This document shows, in pieces, positions 10,789 to 21,365 of a DNA stretch of 64,000 nt (its first letter is position 1; each line of letters starts with the position of its first letter). The notes beneath the pieces are model-generated. The model was not told the origin of the DNA and made no database searches. It saw nothing but the letters and a program-made list of their open reading frames with translations. The DNA is from Mesorhizobium hawassense (GTDB taxonomy: Bacteria; Pseudomonadota; Alphaproteobacteria; Rhizobiales; Rhizobiaceae): assembly GCF_003289945.1 (NCBI RefSeq), contig NZ_QMBP01000001.1:744001-808000 (forward strand). Reading direction: 5' to 3'. Both the position numbers and the translations under genes were made by a program.

Positions 10789-13002
10789 ATGAGGAAGCCG
10801 CGCGTGACCGCTGCGACAAGCGGGCCGGACGGACTGGCGCCAGCCGGCGATGTCGCGGCGATTGTCGCCGGAACGCATGGTAATCCTTTCGCGGTCCTCG
10901 GCGTGCAGGAAGCCGGCAAGAGTTTTGCCGCGCGCTGCTTCGTGCCCAACGCCGAATTCGTCACCGCCCACACGCTGGCCGGCAAGGACGTCGGCGAGCT
11001 CTCGCGCCGCGACGACGCCGGCTTCTTCGAGGGCAAGGTCTCGATCCGCAAGCGTCAGCCGCTGCGCTATCACGCCAGGAATGCCGGAGGCGACTGGTGG
11101 CTGACCGATCCCTATTCCTTCGGCCCGGTGCTGGGACCGATGGACGATTACTACATGGCCGAGGGCTCGCATCTGCGGCTCTTCGACAAGCTCGGCGCCC
11201 ACATCATCGACCACGAGGGCGCGACCGGCGTGCATTTCGCCGTCTGGGCGCCCAACGCAAGGCGCGTCTCGGTGGTCGGCGCCTTCAACGACTGGGACGG
11301 CCGCCGGCATACGATGCGCGACCGCAAGGACACCGGCATCTGGGAGTTGTTCATTCCCGATCTCGTCGCCGGCCAGCCATATAAGTTCGAGATCATCGGT
11401 CCCGACGGCGTGCGGCTGCCGCTCAAGGCCGATCCGTTCGCCTTCGAGTCGGAACTGCGTCCGGCGACCGCCTCGGTGACGGCGCCGCCGATGGCTCATC
11501 AATGGGGCGACGAGGCGCATCGCAGCTACTGGCGCAAGGCCGATACGCGGCGCGAGGCGATGTCGATCTATGAGGTCCATGCCGGCTCGTGGCAGCGCCG
11601 CGACGACGGCACGTTCCTGTCATGGGACGAGCTCGCCGCCCGGCTGATCCCTTATGTGGTCGAGACCGGCTTCACCCATATCGAGTTCCTGCCGATCTCG
11701 GAGCACCCCTACGATCCGTCCTGGGGTTACCAGACCACCGGCCTCTACGCGCCGACCGCCCGCTTCGGCGATCCCGACGGCTTTGCCCGCTTCGTCGACG
11801 GCGCGCATCGCGCCGGTGTCGGCGTCATCCTCGACTGGGTGCCGGCGCATTTCCCGGTAGACCAGCACGGCCTTGTCCAATTCGACGGCACCGCGCTTTA
11901 CGAGCATGCCGATCCGCGCCAGGGTTTTCATCCCGACTGGAACACCGCGATCTACAATTTCGGCCGCCGCGAAGTGGTTTCGTTTCTCGTCAACAACGCG
12001 TTGTTCTGGGCCGAGAAATACCATGTCGACGGACTGCGCGTCGACGCGGTCGCCTCGATGCTCTACCTCGATTATTCACGCAAGGCGGGCGAGTGGATCC
12101 CCAACGAGAAGGGTGGACGCGAGAACCTGCAGGCCGTCAGCTTCCTGCAGAAGATGAACAAGGAGCTCTATGGTCACCATCCCGGCGTCGTGACGATCGC
12201 CGAGGAATCCACCTCATGGCCGAAAGTCTCGCGCCCCGTGCATGAAGGCGGGCTCGGCTTCGGCTTCAAGTGGAACATGGGCTTCATGCACGACACGCTG
12301 GAGTATCTCTCCAAGGAGCCGATCTTCCGCAAGCACCACCACAACGACATCACCTTCGGCCTGACCTACGCCTTCTCGGAAAATTTCGTGCTGCCGCTCT
12401 CGCATGACGAGGTCGTGCACGGCAAAGGCACGCTGCTCAACAAGATGGCCGGCGACGACTGGCAGAAGTTCGCCACGCTGCGCGCCTACTACGCCTTCAT
12501 GTGGGGCTATCCCGGCAAGAAGCTTTTGTTCATGGGCCAGGAATTCGCCCAGCGCCGGGAATGGAGCGAGGAACGCGCGCTCGACTGGGACCTGCTCGAA
12601 TTCGCGCCGCATCGTGGCGTCTGGCAGACGGTGCGGGATCTGAACTACCTCTACCGCTCGCGCCCGGCGCTGCATGCCCGCGACTGCGAGCCGGAGGGCT
12701 TTTCCTGGCTGATCGTCGACGACCGCGACAATTCGGTTTTCGCCTGGGTGCGCAACGCGCCGGACGGCGATCCGATCGCCGTCATTTCCAATTTCACGCC
12801 GGTGCCGCGCGAGAACTATCGCGTGCCGCTTCCGAAGGCGGGAAAGTGGCGTGAAATCATCAACACGGATGCCGCCGACTATGGTGGCTCCGGCATGGGC
12901 AATGGCGGCACGGTCGAGGCAAGCGGGGAAGGAGGCGGCGTATCGGCGACGATGCTGTTGCCGCCACTGTCGACGATCATGCTGGAATTCGTCGCGGACT
13001 GA
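10789..13002 (+). CDS. glgB: 1,4-alpha-glucan branching enzyme
   Basis: A 737-residue GH13 branching enzyme that introduces alpha-1,6 branches into glycogen. An N-terminal rhizobial-type module and a CBM48 domain (GVHFAVWAPNARRVSVVGAF) precede the catalytic barrel, with the nucleophile Asp in DGLRVDAVASM, acid/base Glu in TIAEEST and LSHDEVVHGKG. The ATG at 10789 (MRKPRVTAATS) is preferred because GGAGG lies 13 bases upstream and the length fits the family; the frame is open back to 10681, so a start up to 36 residues earlier is possible. The gene lies about 110 bases after glgP. Confidence 0.93.
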   Translation: MRKPRVTAATSGPDGLAPAGDVAAIVAGTHGNPFAVLGVQEAGKSFAARCFVPNAEFVTAHTLAGKDVGELSRRDDAGFFEGKVSIRKRQPLRYHARNAGGDWWLTDPYSFGPVLGPMDDYYMAEGSHLRLFDKLGAHIIDHEGATGVHFAVWAPNARRVSVVGAFNDWDGRRHTMRDRKDTGIWELFIPDLVAGQPYKFEIIGPDGVRLPLKADPFAFESELRPATASVTAPPMAHQWGDEAHRSYWRKADTRREAMSIYEVHAGSWQRRDDGTFLSWDELAARLIPYVVETGFTHIEFLPISEHPYDPSWGYQTTGLYAPTARFGDPDGFARFVDGAHRAGVGVILDWVPAHFPVDQHGLVQFDGTALYEHADPRQGFHPDWNTAIYNFGRREVVSFLVNNALFWAEKYHVDGLRVDAVASMLYLDYSRKAGEWIPNEKGGRENLQAVSFLQKMNKELYGHHPGVVTIAEESTSWPKVSRPVHEGGLGFGFKWNMGFMHDTLEYLSKEPIFRKHHHNDITFGLTYAFSENFVLPLSHDEVVHGKGTLLNKMAGDDWQKFATLRAYYAFMWGYPGKKLLFMGQEFAQRREWSEERALDWDLLEFAPHRGVWQTVRDLNYLYRSRPALHARDCEPEGFSWLIVDDRDNSVFAWVRNAPDGDPIAVISNFTPVPRENYRVPLPKAGKWREIINTDAADYGGSGMGNGGTVEASGEGGGVSATMLLPPLSTIMLEFVAD

Positions 13003-13065
13003 AGCAGATGATGTTTCATCTCGCTCTTGCAACGGTCCGAGCAGCTTGTTTGGGAGGGTAACAAA

Positions 13066-14331
13066 ATGGCAGAGATCAAAAGAACCCAGCCGCTGGCACG
13101 CGATGCCATGGCCTATGTGCTGGCCGGCGGACGCGGCAGCCGGCTCAAGGAACTGACCGACCGGCGCGCCAAGCCCGCCGTCTATTTCGGCGGCAAGACG
13201 CGCATCATCGATTTCGCGCTCTCCAATGCGCTGAATTCCGGCATCCGCCGCCTCGGCGTCGCCACCCAGTACAAGGCGCATTCGCTGATCCGCCACCTGC
13301 AGCGCGGCTGGAACTTCCTGCGGCCCGAGCGAAACGAGAGCTTCGACATCCTGCCCGCATCGCAGCGCGTTTCGGAAACGCAGTGGTATGAAGGCACGGC
13401 CGACGCCGTCTACCAGAACATCGACATCATCGAGGCCTACGGCCCGGAATACATGGTCATCCTCGCCGGCGACCACATCTACAAGATGGATTACGAGCTG
13501 ATGCTGCGCCAGCACGTCGACGCCGGCGCCGACGTCACCGTCGGCTGCCTCGAAGTGCCACGCATGGAGGCGACCGGCTTCGGCGTCATGCATGTCGACA
13601 AGAAGGACAACATCATCGCCTTCGTCGAAAAGCCCGCCGATCCACCCGGCATCCCCGACAAGCCGGAATTCGCCCTTGCGTCGATGGGCATCTATGTCTT
13701 CAGGACCAAGTTCCTCATGGAGCAGTTGCGCCGTGACGCGGCCGAGCCCGGCTCCAGCCGCGACTTCGGCAAGGATATCATCCCCTATATCGTCCAGCAC
13801 GGTAAGGCGATCGCGCATCGCTTCGCCAAATCCTGTGTGCGCTCCTCGCACGAGGCCGAGCCCTATTGGCGCGACGTCGGAACCGTGGATGCCTATTGGG
13901 AAGCCAATATCGACCTCACCGACGTCACCCCCGAGCTCGACCTCTACGACCGCGACTGGCCGATCTGGACCTATGCCGAATTGAAGCCGCCGGCAAAGTT
14001 CGTGCATGACGAGGACGGCCGCCGCGGCGAAGCGATTTCCTCGCTGGTCTCCGGCGACTGCATCGTCTCCGGCGCATCGCTGCGCCGCAGCCTGATCTTC
14101 ACCGGCGCGCGCATCAATTCCTATTCCAAGCTCGAGGAAGTTGTGATGCTGCCCGACGTCCAGGTCGGCCGCAACGCGCGCCTCAAGCGTGTCGTCATCG
14201 ACCATGGCGTGAACATTCCGGAGGGACTGGTGGTCGGCGAGGATCCGGCGCTCGACGCCAAGCGCTTCCGCGTTTCGGAGAAGGGCATCTGCCTGATCAC
14301 GCAGGATATGATCAACAAGCTGTCAACCTGA
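13066..14331 (+). CDS. glgC: Glucose-1-phosphate adenylyltransferase (ADP-glucose pyrophosphorylase)
   Basis: A 421-residue enzyme making ADP-glucose from glucose 1-phosphate and ATP, the committed step of glycogen synthesis. The nucleotidyltransferase signature [20 protein letters not shown] is followed by AVYFGGK, by [13 protein letters not shown] with the metal-binding Asp, and by a C-terminal left-handed beta-helix. GGGAGG lies nine bases before ATG 13066 and fixes the start; a longer in-frame start at 13027 is not needed. Its 3' end is partly repeated in the following gap. Confidence 0.95.
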   Translation: MAEIKRTQPLARDAMAYVLAGGRGSRLKELTDRRAKPAVYFGGKTRIIDFALSNALNSGIRRLGVATQYKAHSLIRHLQRGWNFLRPERNESFDILPASQRVSETQWYEGTADAVYQNIDIIEAYGPEYMVILAGDHIYKMDYELMLRQHVDAGADVTVGCLEVPRMEATGFGVMHVDKKDNIIAFVEKPADPPGIPDKPEFALASMGIYVFRTKFLMEQLRRDAAEPGSSRDFGKDIIPYIVQHGKAIAHRFAKSCVRSSHEAEPYWRDVGTVDAYWEANIDLTDVTPELDLYDRDWPIWTYAELKPPAKFVHDEDGRRGEAISSLVSGDCIVSGASLRRSLIFTGARINSYSKLEEVVMLPDVQVGRNARLKRVVIDHGVNIPEGLVVGEDPALDAKRFRVSEKGICLITQDMINKLST

Positions 14332-14418
14332 CAAGGTTGATCAATCTGTCGACCGGATCAGTTGATCAGCAAGCTGTCAGGTCGATCAACAGATTGTCAC
14401 TTTGACCTGTCACTTTGA
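14323..14418. repeat. Cluster of short degenerate repeats between glgC and glgA
   Basis: The gap is almost filled by related short repeats. CAAGCTGTCA occurs inside the glgC 3' end (14316-14325) and again at 14370-14379. TTGATCA recurs at the left and in the middle, and its mirror TCGATCAAC follows. TGTCACTTTGA is present twice, at 14395-14405 and 14408-14418. TCAACC at 14323-14328 and GGTTGA at 14335-14340 form a hairpin that contains the glgC stop codon. It looks like the last codons of glgC duplicated and then diverged. Any effect on glgA translation is open. Confidence 0.6.
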
Positions 14419-14427
14419 GATCGGAAT

Positions 14428-15882
14428 GTGGAGCGCATGCAGGTTCTCTCGGTCACGCCCGAAATCTTTCCGCTGATCAAGACCGGCGGGCTTGCCGACG
14501 TGACCGGCGCCCTGCCGATCGCGCTTGGCCCCAAGGGCGTGGCGATGCGCACGCTGGTCCCCGGCTATCCCGTCGTGATGGCGGCCTTCACCAAGAAGAA
14601 GGCCGTCTACCAATATCCGCTGCTGCAGGGCGGCAAGGCTTCGGTCCACGCCGTCAAGATCGGCGATCTCGACCTCTTCGTGCTCGACGCGCCGCACCTC
14701 TTTGATCGCCAGGGCGGCCCTTACGGCACCGCTTCCGGTGCCGATTGGCCGGACAATTGGCGGCGCTTCGCGGCCTTGAGCCAGGTCGGCGGCGACATCG
14801 CCGGCGGCGCCATTTCCGGCTACCTGCCTGACCTCGTGCATGCCCATGACTGGCAGTCGGCGATGACGCTTGCCTATATGCGCTACGGCAAGGCGGTCGG
14901 CGTGCCGTCGCTGATCACCGTGCACAACCTTGCCTTCCAGGGCCAGTTCGGCGCCGGCATCTTCGGCGAGCTCGGCTTGCCGGCCGTGGCGATGCAGCTC
15001 GACGGCGTCGAATATTATGGCGGCGTCGGCTATCTGAAGGCCGGCCTTCAGGCCGCGTGGGCGATCACCACGGTAAGCCCGACCTATGCGCAGGAAATCC
15101 GCGCGCCGGAATTCGGCATGGGCCTCGATGGGCTGATCAACATGCGCGCCACCGATCTCTACGGCATCGTTAACGGTATCGATGTCGATATCTGGAACCC
15201 CGGGACCGACAAGCATCTGGTCGCCAAATACTCGGCGGCGACCCTCGAAGCCCGAGCTAAGAACCGCAAGGCGGTCGAGGAGCGCTTCGGCCTGGAAGCG
15301 GACGGCAGTCCGATCGTCTGCGTCATCAGCCGGCTGACCTGGCAGAAGGGCATGGACATCCTGGCGGCGGTCGTCGACGGCATCGTCGCCGCCGGCGCGC
15401 GGCTGGCGATCCTGGGCTCGGGCGATGCCGGTCTCGAAGGCACGCTGCTTGCCGCCGCCGCCCGCCATCGCGGCCGTATCGGCGTCGTCGTCGGCTATGA
15501 CGAAGGCCTTTCGCACACCATGCAGGGCGGCTGCGACGCCATCGTCATCCCCTCGCGCTTCGAGCCTTGCGGCCTCACCCAGCTCTATGGCCTGCGCTAT
15601 GGCTGCGTGCCGATCGTCGCCAGGACAGGCGGCTTGGCCGACACCATCATCGACGCCAACGAGGCGGCGTTGTCGGCCGGTGTCGCCACGGGATTCCAGT
15701 TCGCGCCCAACAATGGCGGCGCGATGGTCCATGCCATCCAGCGTCTGGTCGAGGTTCACGCCAAGCCGACTGTCTGGGCCTCGATCCAGCGCCAGGGCAT
15801 GAAGGCCGATGTCTCCTGGGACAAGAGCGCCGAGAAATACATCGAACTCTATCGCTTGCTGCTTTCGAAAAGGGCTGCCTGA
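14428..15882 (+). CDS. glgA: Glycogen synthase (ADP-glucose type)
   Basis: A 484-residue GT5 synthase that transfers glucose from ADP-glucose to growing alpha-1,4-glucan. The N-terminal [16 protein letters not shown] is the ADP-glucose-binding signature. The C-terminal Rossmann domain includes [12 protein letters not shown] and [18 protein letters not shown] with the catalytic Glu region. Two starts are possible: GTG at 14428 and ATG at 14437 ([12 protein letters not shown]). The second matches the usual N-terminus, but its upstream GGAG is only three bases away, so the first is kept. The gene ends three bases before pgm. Confidence 0.94.
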   Translation: MERMQVLSVTPEIFPLIKTGGLADVTGALPIALGPKGVAMRTLVPGYPVVMAAFTKKKAVYQYPLLQGGKASVHAVKIGDLDLFVLDAPHLFDRQGGPYGTASGADWPDNWRRFAALSQVGGDIAGGAISGYLPDLVHAHDWQSAMTLAYMRYGKAVGVPSLITVHNLAFQGQFGAGIFGELGLPAVAMQLDGVEYYGGVGYLKAGLQAAWAITTVSPTYAQEIRAPEFGMGLDGLINMRATDLYGIVNGIDVDIWNPGTDKHLVAKYSAATLEARAKNRKAVEERFGLEADGSPIVCVISRLTWQKGMDILAAVVDGIVAAGARLAILGSGDAGLEGTLLAAAARHRGRIGVVVGYDEGLSHTMQGGCDAIVIPSRFEPCGLTQLYGLRYGCVPIVARTGGLADTIIDANEAALSAGVATGFQFAPNNGGAMVHAIQRLVEVHAKPTVWASIQRQGMKADVSWDKSAEKYIELYRLLLSKRAA

Positions 15883-17514
<1,632 letters not shown>

Positions 17515-17532
17515 GGGTGGGGGTGGAGGTTG

Positions 17533-17703
17533 CCCCTTCTCCCCTTGTGGGAGAAGGTGGCCGAGCGAAGCTCGGACGGATGAGGGGTACTCCCGCTTGG
17601 CGCAAACCTGCGCCCAGAACACCGGCGCCTCATTCCTTCCAACACCCCTCATCCGTTTCGGCGCTTCGCGCCGATCCACCTTCTCCCACAAGGGGAGAAG
17701 GGA
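17533..17703. repeat. RIME-like palindromic intergenic element before glgX
   Basis: The left arm at 17533-17588 (from CCCCTTCTCCCCTTGTGGGA) and the right arm at 17643-17703 are long imperfect inverted copies. Each arm has a further inner hairpin: CCGAGC-gaa-GCTCGG on the left and CGGCGC-ttc-GCGCCG on the right. This two-part build is like rhizobial intergenic mosaic elements. The element fills most of the 199-base gap between pgm and glgX, and its right edge contains the purine-rich sequence used as the glgX ribosome binding site. Confidence 0.8.
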
Positions 17704-17713
17704 AGGCGCGCCC

Positions 17714-19714
17714 GTGACCCAACTCGGCGCTACCGTCACTCCCGAAGGCATCCGCTTCGCCGCCTGGTCGTCGTCGGCGAGACGTCTCTGGGTCTCGATT
17801 TTTGACGACAGCGGCGCACGCGAAGTCGATCGGCTGGAGCTGAAACCGGCAGGCGAGGGCGTGTATGCGTTGCTCGTCCCCGGCCTCGCCGAGGGCACGC
17901 GATACGGGCTTCGCGCCGATGGCGATTATGCGCCGGAGCGCGGCCAGTGGTTCGATCCGAACAAGCTTCTCACCGACCCCTATGCCGTCGAGATCGATCG
18001 CCCCTACCAATATCATTGGCGGCTGGCGGCCAAACGCAACGAAGGCGCCGACACCGCACCCCTGATGCCCAAGGCGATCGTGGTCGCGCTGCCAAAGGCC
18101 GTGGCGCCCCGGCCGCCGCTGTTCCAGCCTGGCGGCCTGATCTACGAGCTCAACGTCCGTTCCTTCACCAGGCTGCACCCAGATGTGCCGGAAGCGCAGC
18201 GCGGCACGATCGCGGCGCTCGCCCATCCGGCCATCATCGATCACCTGCAGCGTCTCGGTGTCTCGGCCGTCGAGTTGATGCCGGTCACCGCATCGATCGA
18301 CGAGCGCCATCTGCCGCCGCTGGGCCTCAGCAATGCCTGGGGCTACAACCCCGTGACCTTCATGGCGCTCGACCCGCGCCTGGCGCCTGGCGGCCTCAAG
18401 GATTTGCGCGACACCGTCGCAGCGCTCCGCAAGGCAGGCATCGGCACCATCCTCGACCTCGTCTTCAACCACACCGGCGAAAGCGACCGGCTTGGGCCGA
18501 CGCTGTCGCTGCGCGGGCTCGATGCGCAGGCCTATTACCGGCATCAGCCGGACGGCCGGCTGGTCAACGACACCGGCACCGGCAACACCATCGCCTGCGA
18601 TCATCCTGTCGTGCGCGAGATGGTGCTCGACACGCTGCGCCATTTCGTCCGGCTCGCCGGCGTCGACGGCTTCCGCTTCGACCTGGCCCCGGTGCTCGGC
18701 CGTATCGACGGCGCCTTCGATCCTGACGCGGCGCTGCTTCGGGCCATCGCCGACGATTCCGTGCTCGCCGACCGCGTGCTGATCGCCGAGCCCTGGGATG
18801 TCGGTCCGAACGGCTACCAGCTCGGCAATTTCCGGCCGCCATATCTGGAGTGGAACGACCGCTGCCGCGACGATGTCAGGCGCTTCTGGCGCGGCGATGC
18901 CGGCGTGATCGGCTCGATCGCCACGCGGCTCGCCGGATCCTCCGATGTCTTCGGCCGGGACGGCCGGCCGACGAGCCGCACCGTCAATTTCATCGCCGCG
19001 CATGACGGCATGACGCTGGCCGACATCGTCGCCTATGAGCGCAAGCACAACGAGGCCAATGGCGAGCAGAACCGCGACGGCCACAATGACAATCTGTCCT
19101 GGAACAACGGTGCCGAGGGCGATACGGACGACGCGGCGATCGCCAACGCGCGTTTCGATGACCAGTGCGCGCTTCTGGCGACGCTTTTCGCCTCGCGCGG
19201 CACCATCATGCTGACCGCAGGCGACGAGTTCGGCCGCACGCAAAAGGGCAACAACAACGCCTATGCGCAGGACAATGCCATCACCTGGCTCGACTGGGCG
19301 GGCCGCGACCTGGCGCTGGAACAATACGCTTCGTCGCTCGCCTCGCTGCGCCACGCCTTCCCGGTGCTGGCGGATCCGAATTTCCTGACCGGCGAGCCCG
19401 TGGACGGATCGGAAATCCCCGACGTGGCATGGCTGACCGAGACCGGCACGCCGCTCGGCGAGTCCGACTGGAACGATCCCGGCCGGCATCGCCTCGTCAT
19501 GCTGCTCGGCGACAGCGGGGGCGGGCGCCTTGCGGTCATGATCAATGGCGACCGCCGCCAATCTGTCTTCAGTCTGCCGGCACGGGACGGATTTGAATGG
19601 CGCCCGGCAATCGAGACGCAGCCGGTCGACGTCGCGCGGCCGCTGCCTGGCCGAAGTGTGAGTTTCATGATTGAGCGGCAGGCGGCGAAGCCCCACGCCA
19701 GGAAGGGTTCGTAA
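17714..19714 (+). CDS. glgX: Glycogen debranching enzyme (isoamylase type)
   Basis: A 666-residue GH13 debranching enzyme cutting alpha-1,6 branch points of phosphorylase-limited glycogen. CBM48 comes first (TPEGIRFAAWSSSARRLWVSI). The barrel follows, with the nucleophile region GVDGFRFDLAPVLG, acid/base region VLIAEPWDVG and FIAAHDGMTLADIV. GTG at 17714 is chosen: GGGGAGAAGGGAAGG ends about nine bases upstream and family homology begins immediately. The frame stays open through the repeat to 17597, but that part is repeat-derived. The gene stop overlaps the next ATG by one base (TAATG). Confidence 0.9.
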   Translation: MTQLGATVTPEGIRFAAWSSSARRLWVSIFDDSGAREVDRLELKPAGEGVYALLVPGLAEGTRYGLRADGDYAPERGQWFDPNKLLTDPYAVEIDRPYQYHWRLAAKRNEGADTAPLMPKAIVVALPKAVAPRPPLFQPGGLIYELNVRSFTRLHPDVPEAQRGTIAALAHPAIIDHLQRLGVSAVELMPVTASIDERHLPPLGLSNAWGYNPVTFMALDPRLAPGGLKDLRDTVAALRKAGIGTILDLVFNHTGESDRLGPTLSLRGLDAQAYYRHQPDGRLVNDTGTGNTIACDHPVVREMVLDTLRHFVRLAGVDGFRFDLAPVLGRIDGAFDPDAALLRAIADDSVLADRVLIAEPWDVGPNGYQLGNFRPPYLEWNDRCRDDVRRFWRGDAGVIGSIATRLAGSSDVFGRDGRPTSRTVNFIAAHDGMTLADIVAYERKHNEANGEQNRDGHNDNLSWNNGAEGDTDDAAIANARFDDQCALLATLFASRGTIMLTAGDEFGRTQKGNNNAYAQDNAITWLDWAGRDLALEQYASSLASLRHAFPVLADPNFLTGEPVDGSEIPDVAWLTETGTPLGESDWNDPGRHRLVMLLGDSGGGRLAVMINGDRRQSVFSLPARDGFEWRPAIETQPVDVARPLPGRSVSFMIERQAAKPHARKGS

Positions 19715-21357
19715 TGACTGGCGACAATCCGCAACAGGGCAACGAATGGTGGCGCGGCTGCGTCATCTACCAAGTCTATCCGCGCTCCTTCCAGGATACG
19801 AGCGGCGACGGCAGCGGTGACTTGAAGGGCGTCACCGCACGGCTCGCCCATATCGCTTCGCTGGGTGCCGACGCCGTCTGGCTATCGCCCTTCTTCAAGT
19901 CGCCGATGGCCGATATGGGCTATGATGTGTCCGACTATCGCGATGTCGATCCGACGTTCGGAACACTGGAAGATTTCGACGCGCTCATCGCCGAGGCGCA
20001 CCGGCTCGGTCTGAAACTCATCATCGACCAGGTGATTTCGCACTCTTCCGACGAGCATGAGTGGTTCGTCGAAAGCCGCGCCAGCCGCGACAATGCGAAA
20101 GCCGATTGGTACGTCTGGGCTGATGCCAAGCCTGACGGCAATGCCCCCAACAACTGGCTGTCGGTGTTCGGCGGGCCGTCCTGGGAATGGGACGCCACTC
20201 GCCGGCAGTATTACATGCACAATTTCCTCGCCGCGCAGCCGGACTTGAACTTCCACAATCGCGACGTTCAGGACGCGCTTTTGGACACCGTGCGCTTCTG
20301 GCTGGAGCGCGGCGTCGACGGCTTCAGGCTGGACACCGTCAACTACTATGTCCACGACCGCTGGCTGCGCGACAACCCGCCCTTGGCGTCAAGCGTGGCC
20401 GGCACCAACGGTTCGACCAGCACCTATGGCTTCCAGGAGCATCTGTTCGACAAGACGCGCCCCGAGAACCTCGATTTCCTGAAACGCTTCCGAGCGCTGC
20501 TCGATGAATATCCGGACCGTGCCGCGGTTGGCGAGATCGGTGACGAGGAGCGTTCCCTGCAGACGCTGGCCGCTTACGTGTCCGGCGGCGACAAGCTGCA
20601 GATGTGCTACACCTTCGACCTGCTCAGCCCGCAATTCTCAGCCGCGCATGTGCGGGGCTGCGTCGAGGCTTTCGAGAACGCCGTCGCCGACGGCTGGGTG
20701 TGCTGGGCCTTCTCCAACCATGATGTCGTGCGCCATGTCAGCCGCTGGACCAGGCCCGGCGGCAATCCCGACACGGTGGCGAAATTCGCAATCGCATTGC
20801 TTTCCTGTCTGCGCGGCTCGATCTGCCTCTATCAGGGCGAGGAACTCGGCCTCGAGGAGGCGGAGCTCGCCTATGAGGATCTGCGCGATCCGGTCGGCAT
20901 CCGCTTCTGGCCGGGCGTGAAGGGCAGGGACGGCTGCCGCACCCCGATGGTCTGGCAGGCGGAGGCGGACAATGCCGGCTTCTCCACCGGCAAGCCCTGG
21001 CTGCCGGTGCCGCAGACGCATCGTGCCCGCGCGGTCGACGTTCAGGATGGCGAGCATGGTTCGGTCGTGTCCGCCTATCGCTCCATCCTGGCGCTGCGCA
21101 GGCGCCATCCGGCGCTGGTCGGCGGCTCGATCCGCTTCCTCGATGCCGACGGCGATGTGCTGGCCTTTGTCCGCGAAGACGGCGGCGAGAGGCTGCTTTG
21201 CGTCTTCAACTTCGCCGGCGAACCGGCAGGCTGGACGCTGCCGGCGGAGATCGGGCAGATCGAAGCGATCGACCTCGCGGTCGATGCGTCCGGCTCTCCC
21301 GAGGAGGGAGCGCTCACGCTGCCTCCGCTCGGCTGTTTCCTCGCGCGGGTAGCCTGA
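19714..21357 (+). CDS. aglA: GH13 alpha-glucosidase
   Basis: A 547-residue cytoplasmic alpha-glucosidase/oligo-1,6-glucosidase. WWRGCVIYQVYPRSFQDTSGDG at the N-terminus, GVDGFRLDTVNYY (nucleophile Asp), AVGEIGDEE (acid/base Glu) and FSNHDVVRH (third Asp) form the catalytic set. There is no signal peptide. Start overlap with glgX shows cotranslation, so it probably hydrolyses the short maltooligosaccharides left by GlgP and GlgX, although related rhizobial AglA enzymes act on imported sucrose, maltose or trehalose. It is the last gene of the operon and converges with the TadG-like gene eight bases away. Confidence 0.88.
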   Translation: MTGDNPQQGNEWWRGCVIYQVYPRSFQDTSGDGSGDLKGVTARLAHIASLGADAVWLSPFFKSPMADMGYDVSDYRDVDPTFGTLEDFDALIAEAHRLGLKLIIDQVISHSSDEHEWFVESRASRDNAKADWYVWADAKPDGNAPNNWLSVFGGPSWEWDATRRQYYMHNFLAAQPDLNFHNRDVQDALLDTVRFWLERGVDGFRLDTVNYYVHDRWLRDNPPLASSVAGTNGSTSTYGFQEHLFDKTRPENLDFLKRFRALLDEYPDRAAVGEIGDEERSLQTLAAYVSGGDKLQMCYTFDLLSPQFSAAHVRGCVEAFENAVADGWVCWAFSNHDVVRHVSRWTRPGGNPDTVAKFAIALLSCLRGSICLYQGEELGLEEAELAYEDLRDPVGIRFWPGVKGRDGCRTPMVWQAEADNAGFSTGKPWLPVPQTHRARAVDVQDGEHGSVVSAYRSILALRRRHPALVGGSIRFLDADGDVLAFVREDGGERLLCVFNFAGEPAGWTLPAEIGQIEAIDLAVDASGSPEEGALTLPPLGCFLARVA

Positions 21358-21365
21358 CGGGCAGC

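Noticed and set aside
17597..17713. N-terminal extension of GlgX through the repeat element
   Set aside because: The extra residues come from the palindromic repeat and a well-placed ribosome binding site precedes GTG 17714.
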